The position numbers and the translations under genes are program-made. The notes beneath the pieces are model-generated. The model did not search any database, was not told where the DNA came from, and saw only the letters and a program-made list of their open reading frames with translations. A stretch of 64,000 nt of DNA, from the NCBI GenBank assembly GCA_028689585.1, contig JAQVCW010000004.1:62001-126000 (forward strand). The letters are read 5' to 3'. Source of the DNA: Lachnospiraceae bacterium (GTDB lineage: Bacteria > Bacillota > Clostridia > Lachnospirales > Lachnospiraceae). Below, piece by piece: positions 63,694 through 64,000 of this stretch (positions within the stretch are counted from its first letter, which is position 1; each line of letters starts with the position of its first letter).

Positions 63694-64000
63694 ATGGATA
63701 ACAAATCAGCATTGGAAGAAAAATATCAAAAGATATTGGAAAAATTAGGCGAAGAGATTACTTTTTATATGGATGATATTCAGGATGTGTTTCCCGACAT
63801 GAAGAAGTCTTCTCTTTACTGGAATATGTCAAAACTGGTGGAGAAGGGGTATTTGAAACGTGTTCGGAATGGAGTCTATGCATTTAACGAATGGTACGGA
63901 AAGAAGAACATTACGCTATCTGATACAGCAGTGAAAATTGCAAATATTATGGATGAGTCTGGATTTGAATATTGCATTTCAGGATTAGATGTGTTGCAGA
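63694..64000 (+). CDS. abiEi: AbiEi-type antitoxin, N-terminal part (cut by window end)
   Basis: The first 102 codons of the gene complete at 26577-27347. The window ends inside it. Confidence 0.75.
   Translation, partial: MDNKSALEEKYQKILEKLGEEITFYMDDIQDVFPDMKKSSLYWNMSKLVEKGYLKRVRNGVYAFNEWYGKKNITLSDTAVKIANIMDESGFEYCISGLDVLQ

Larger units (their letters stand above)
37118..64000. repeat. Second copy of the 37,117-bp unit
   Basis: Direct repeat of 1-26883, joined seamlessly inside an intact permease gene at 37117/37118. Every small site described in the first copy (promoters, operators, hairpins, terminators, short repeats) recurs here at +37,117. The likely explanations are wrap-around of a circular contig, true tandem amplification, or an assembly product. 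Confidence 0.97.

Overview
The window reads as chromosomal DNA of a strictly anaerobic, gut-type Firmicute, most likely Lachnospiraceae. The signs are strong AGGAGG ribosome binding sites, TTGACA/TATAAT promoters, an oxygen-sensitive glycyl radical enzyme with its activase, YesM/YesN-type two-component proteins, RbsABC-type sugar transporters and LacI regulators. No rRNA, tRNA, CRISPR, phage or plasmid replication/mobilisation gene was seen.

The dominant structural fact is a period of exactly 37,117 bp. Bases 37118-64000 repeat bases 1-26883, with every reading frame reproduced at the same offset and length. The window therefore holds about 1.72 turns of one 37,117-bp unit: a circular contig read past its origin, a tandem amplification, or an assembly product. 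Only 26884-37117 is seen once. The one abnormal junction in the unit lies near 29485. There an alcohol dehydrogenase (minus strand) without its N-terminus abuts a 2-keto-3-deoxygluconate kinase (plus strand) without its N-terminus. This is the natural candidate for the joint that closes the circle or tandem repeat.

Unit layout, starting at the joint: kdgK 3' fragment; sensor kinase and AraC-type response regulator (29.8-33.2 kb); a long operon (33.5 kb through 37.2 kb, continuing at 1-11.6 kb or 37.2-48.7 kb) for a sugar-binding protein, ABC ATPase, two permeases, zinc alcohol dehydrogenase, SIS isomerase, GH2 glycosidase, AGE-type epimerase, glycyl radical activase, glycyl radical enzyme, phosphotriesterase-family hydrolase and D-galactonate dehydratase. 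Next comes a second ABC transporter plus LacI regulator (11.9-16.8 kb), bracketed by inverted copies of a GGGGACGGTTCTCTG palindrome. Then a minus-strand operon lacI / polyol-type dehydrogenase / allulose-type 3-epimerase (16.9-19.9 kb). Divergent from it is a plus-strand operon: shikimate-dehydrogenase-like protein, cupin glucose-6-phosphate isomerase, second phosphotriesterase-family protein, KDPG-type aldolase, 2-hydroxyacid dehydrogenase (20.2-24.7 kb). The unit ends in a debris zone (24.8-29.5 kb): DUF4143 ATPase with three 23-bp-spaced iterons, AbiE toxin-antitoxin locus with a broken toxin, Rpn-type nuclease remnant, a 201-bp MITE and the truncated dehydrogenase.

Working model (inference): imported glycosides are hydrolysed by GH2, sugars are epimerised or oxidised to lactones, phosphotriesterase-family proteins open the lactones, DgoD dehydrates the aldonate, and after phosphorylation by KdgK (only a fragment here) the aldolase cleaves the product. 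The glycyl radical enzyme has an unusual active-site sequence (Cys-Asn-Asp) and no assignable substrate; it is the most likely new chemistry here.
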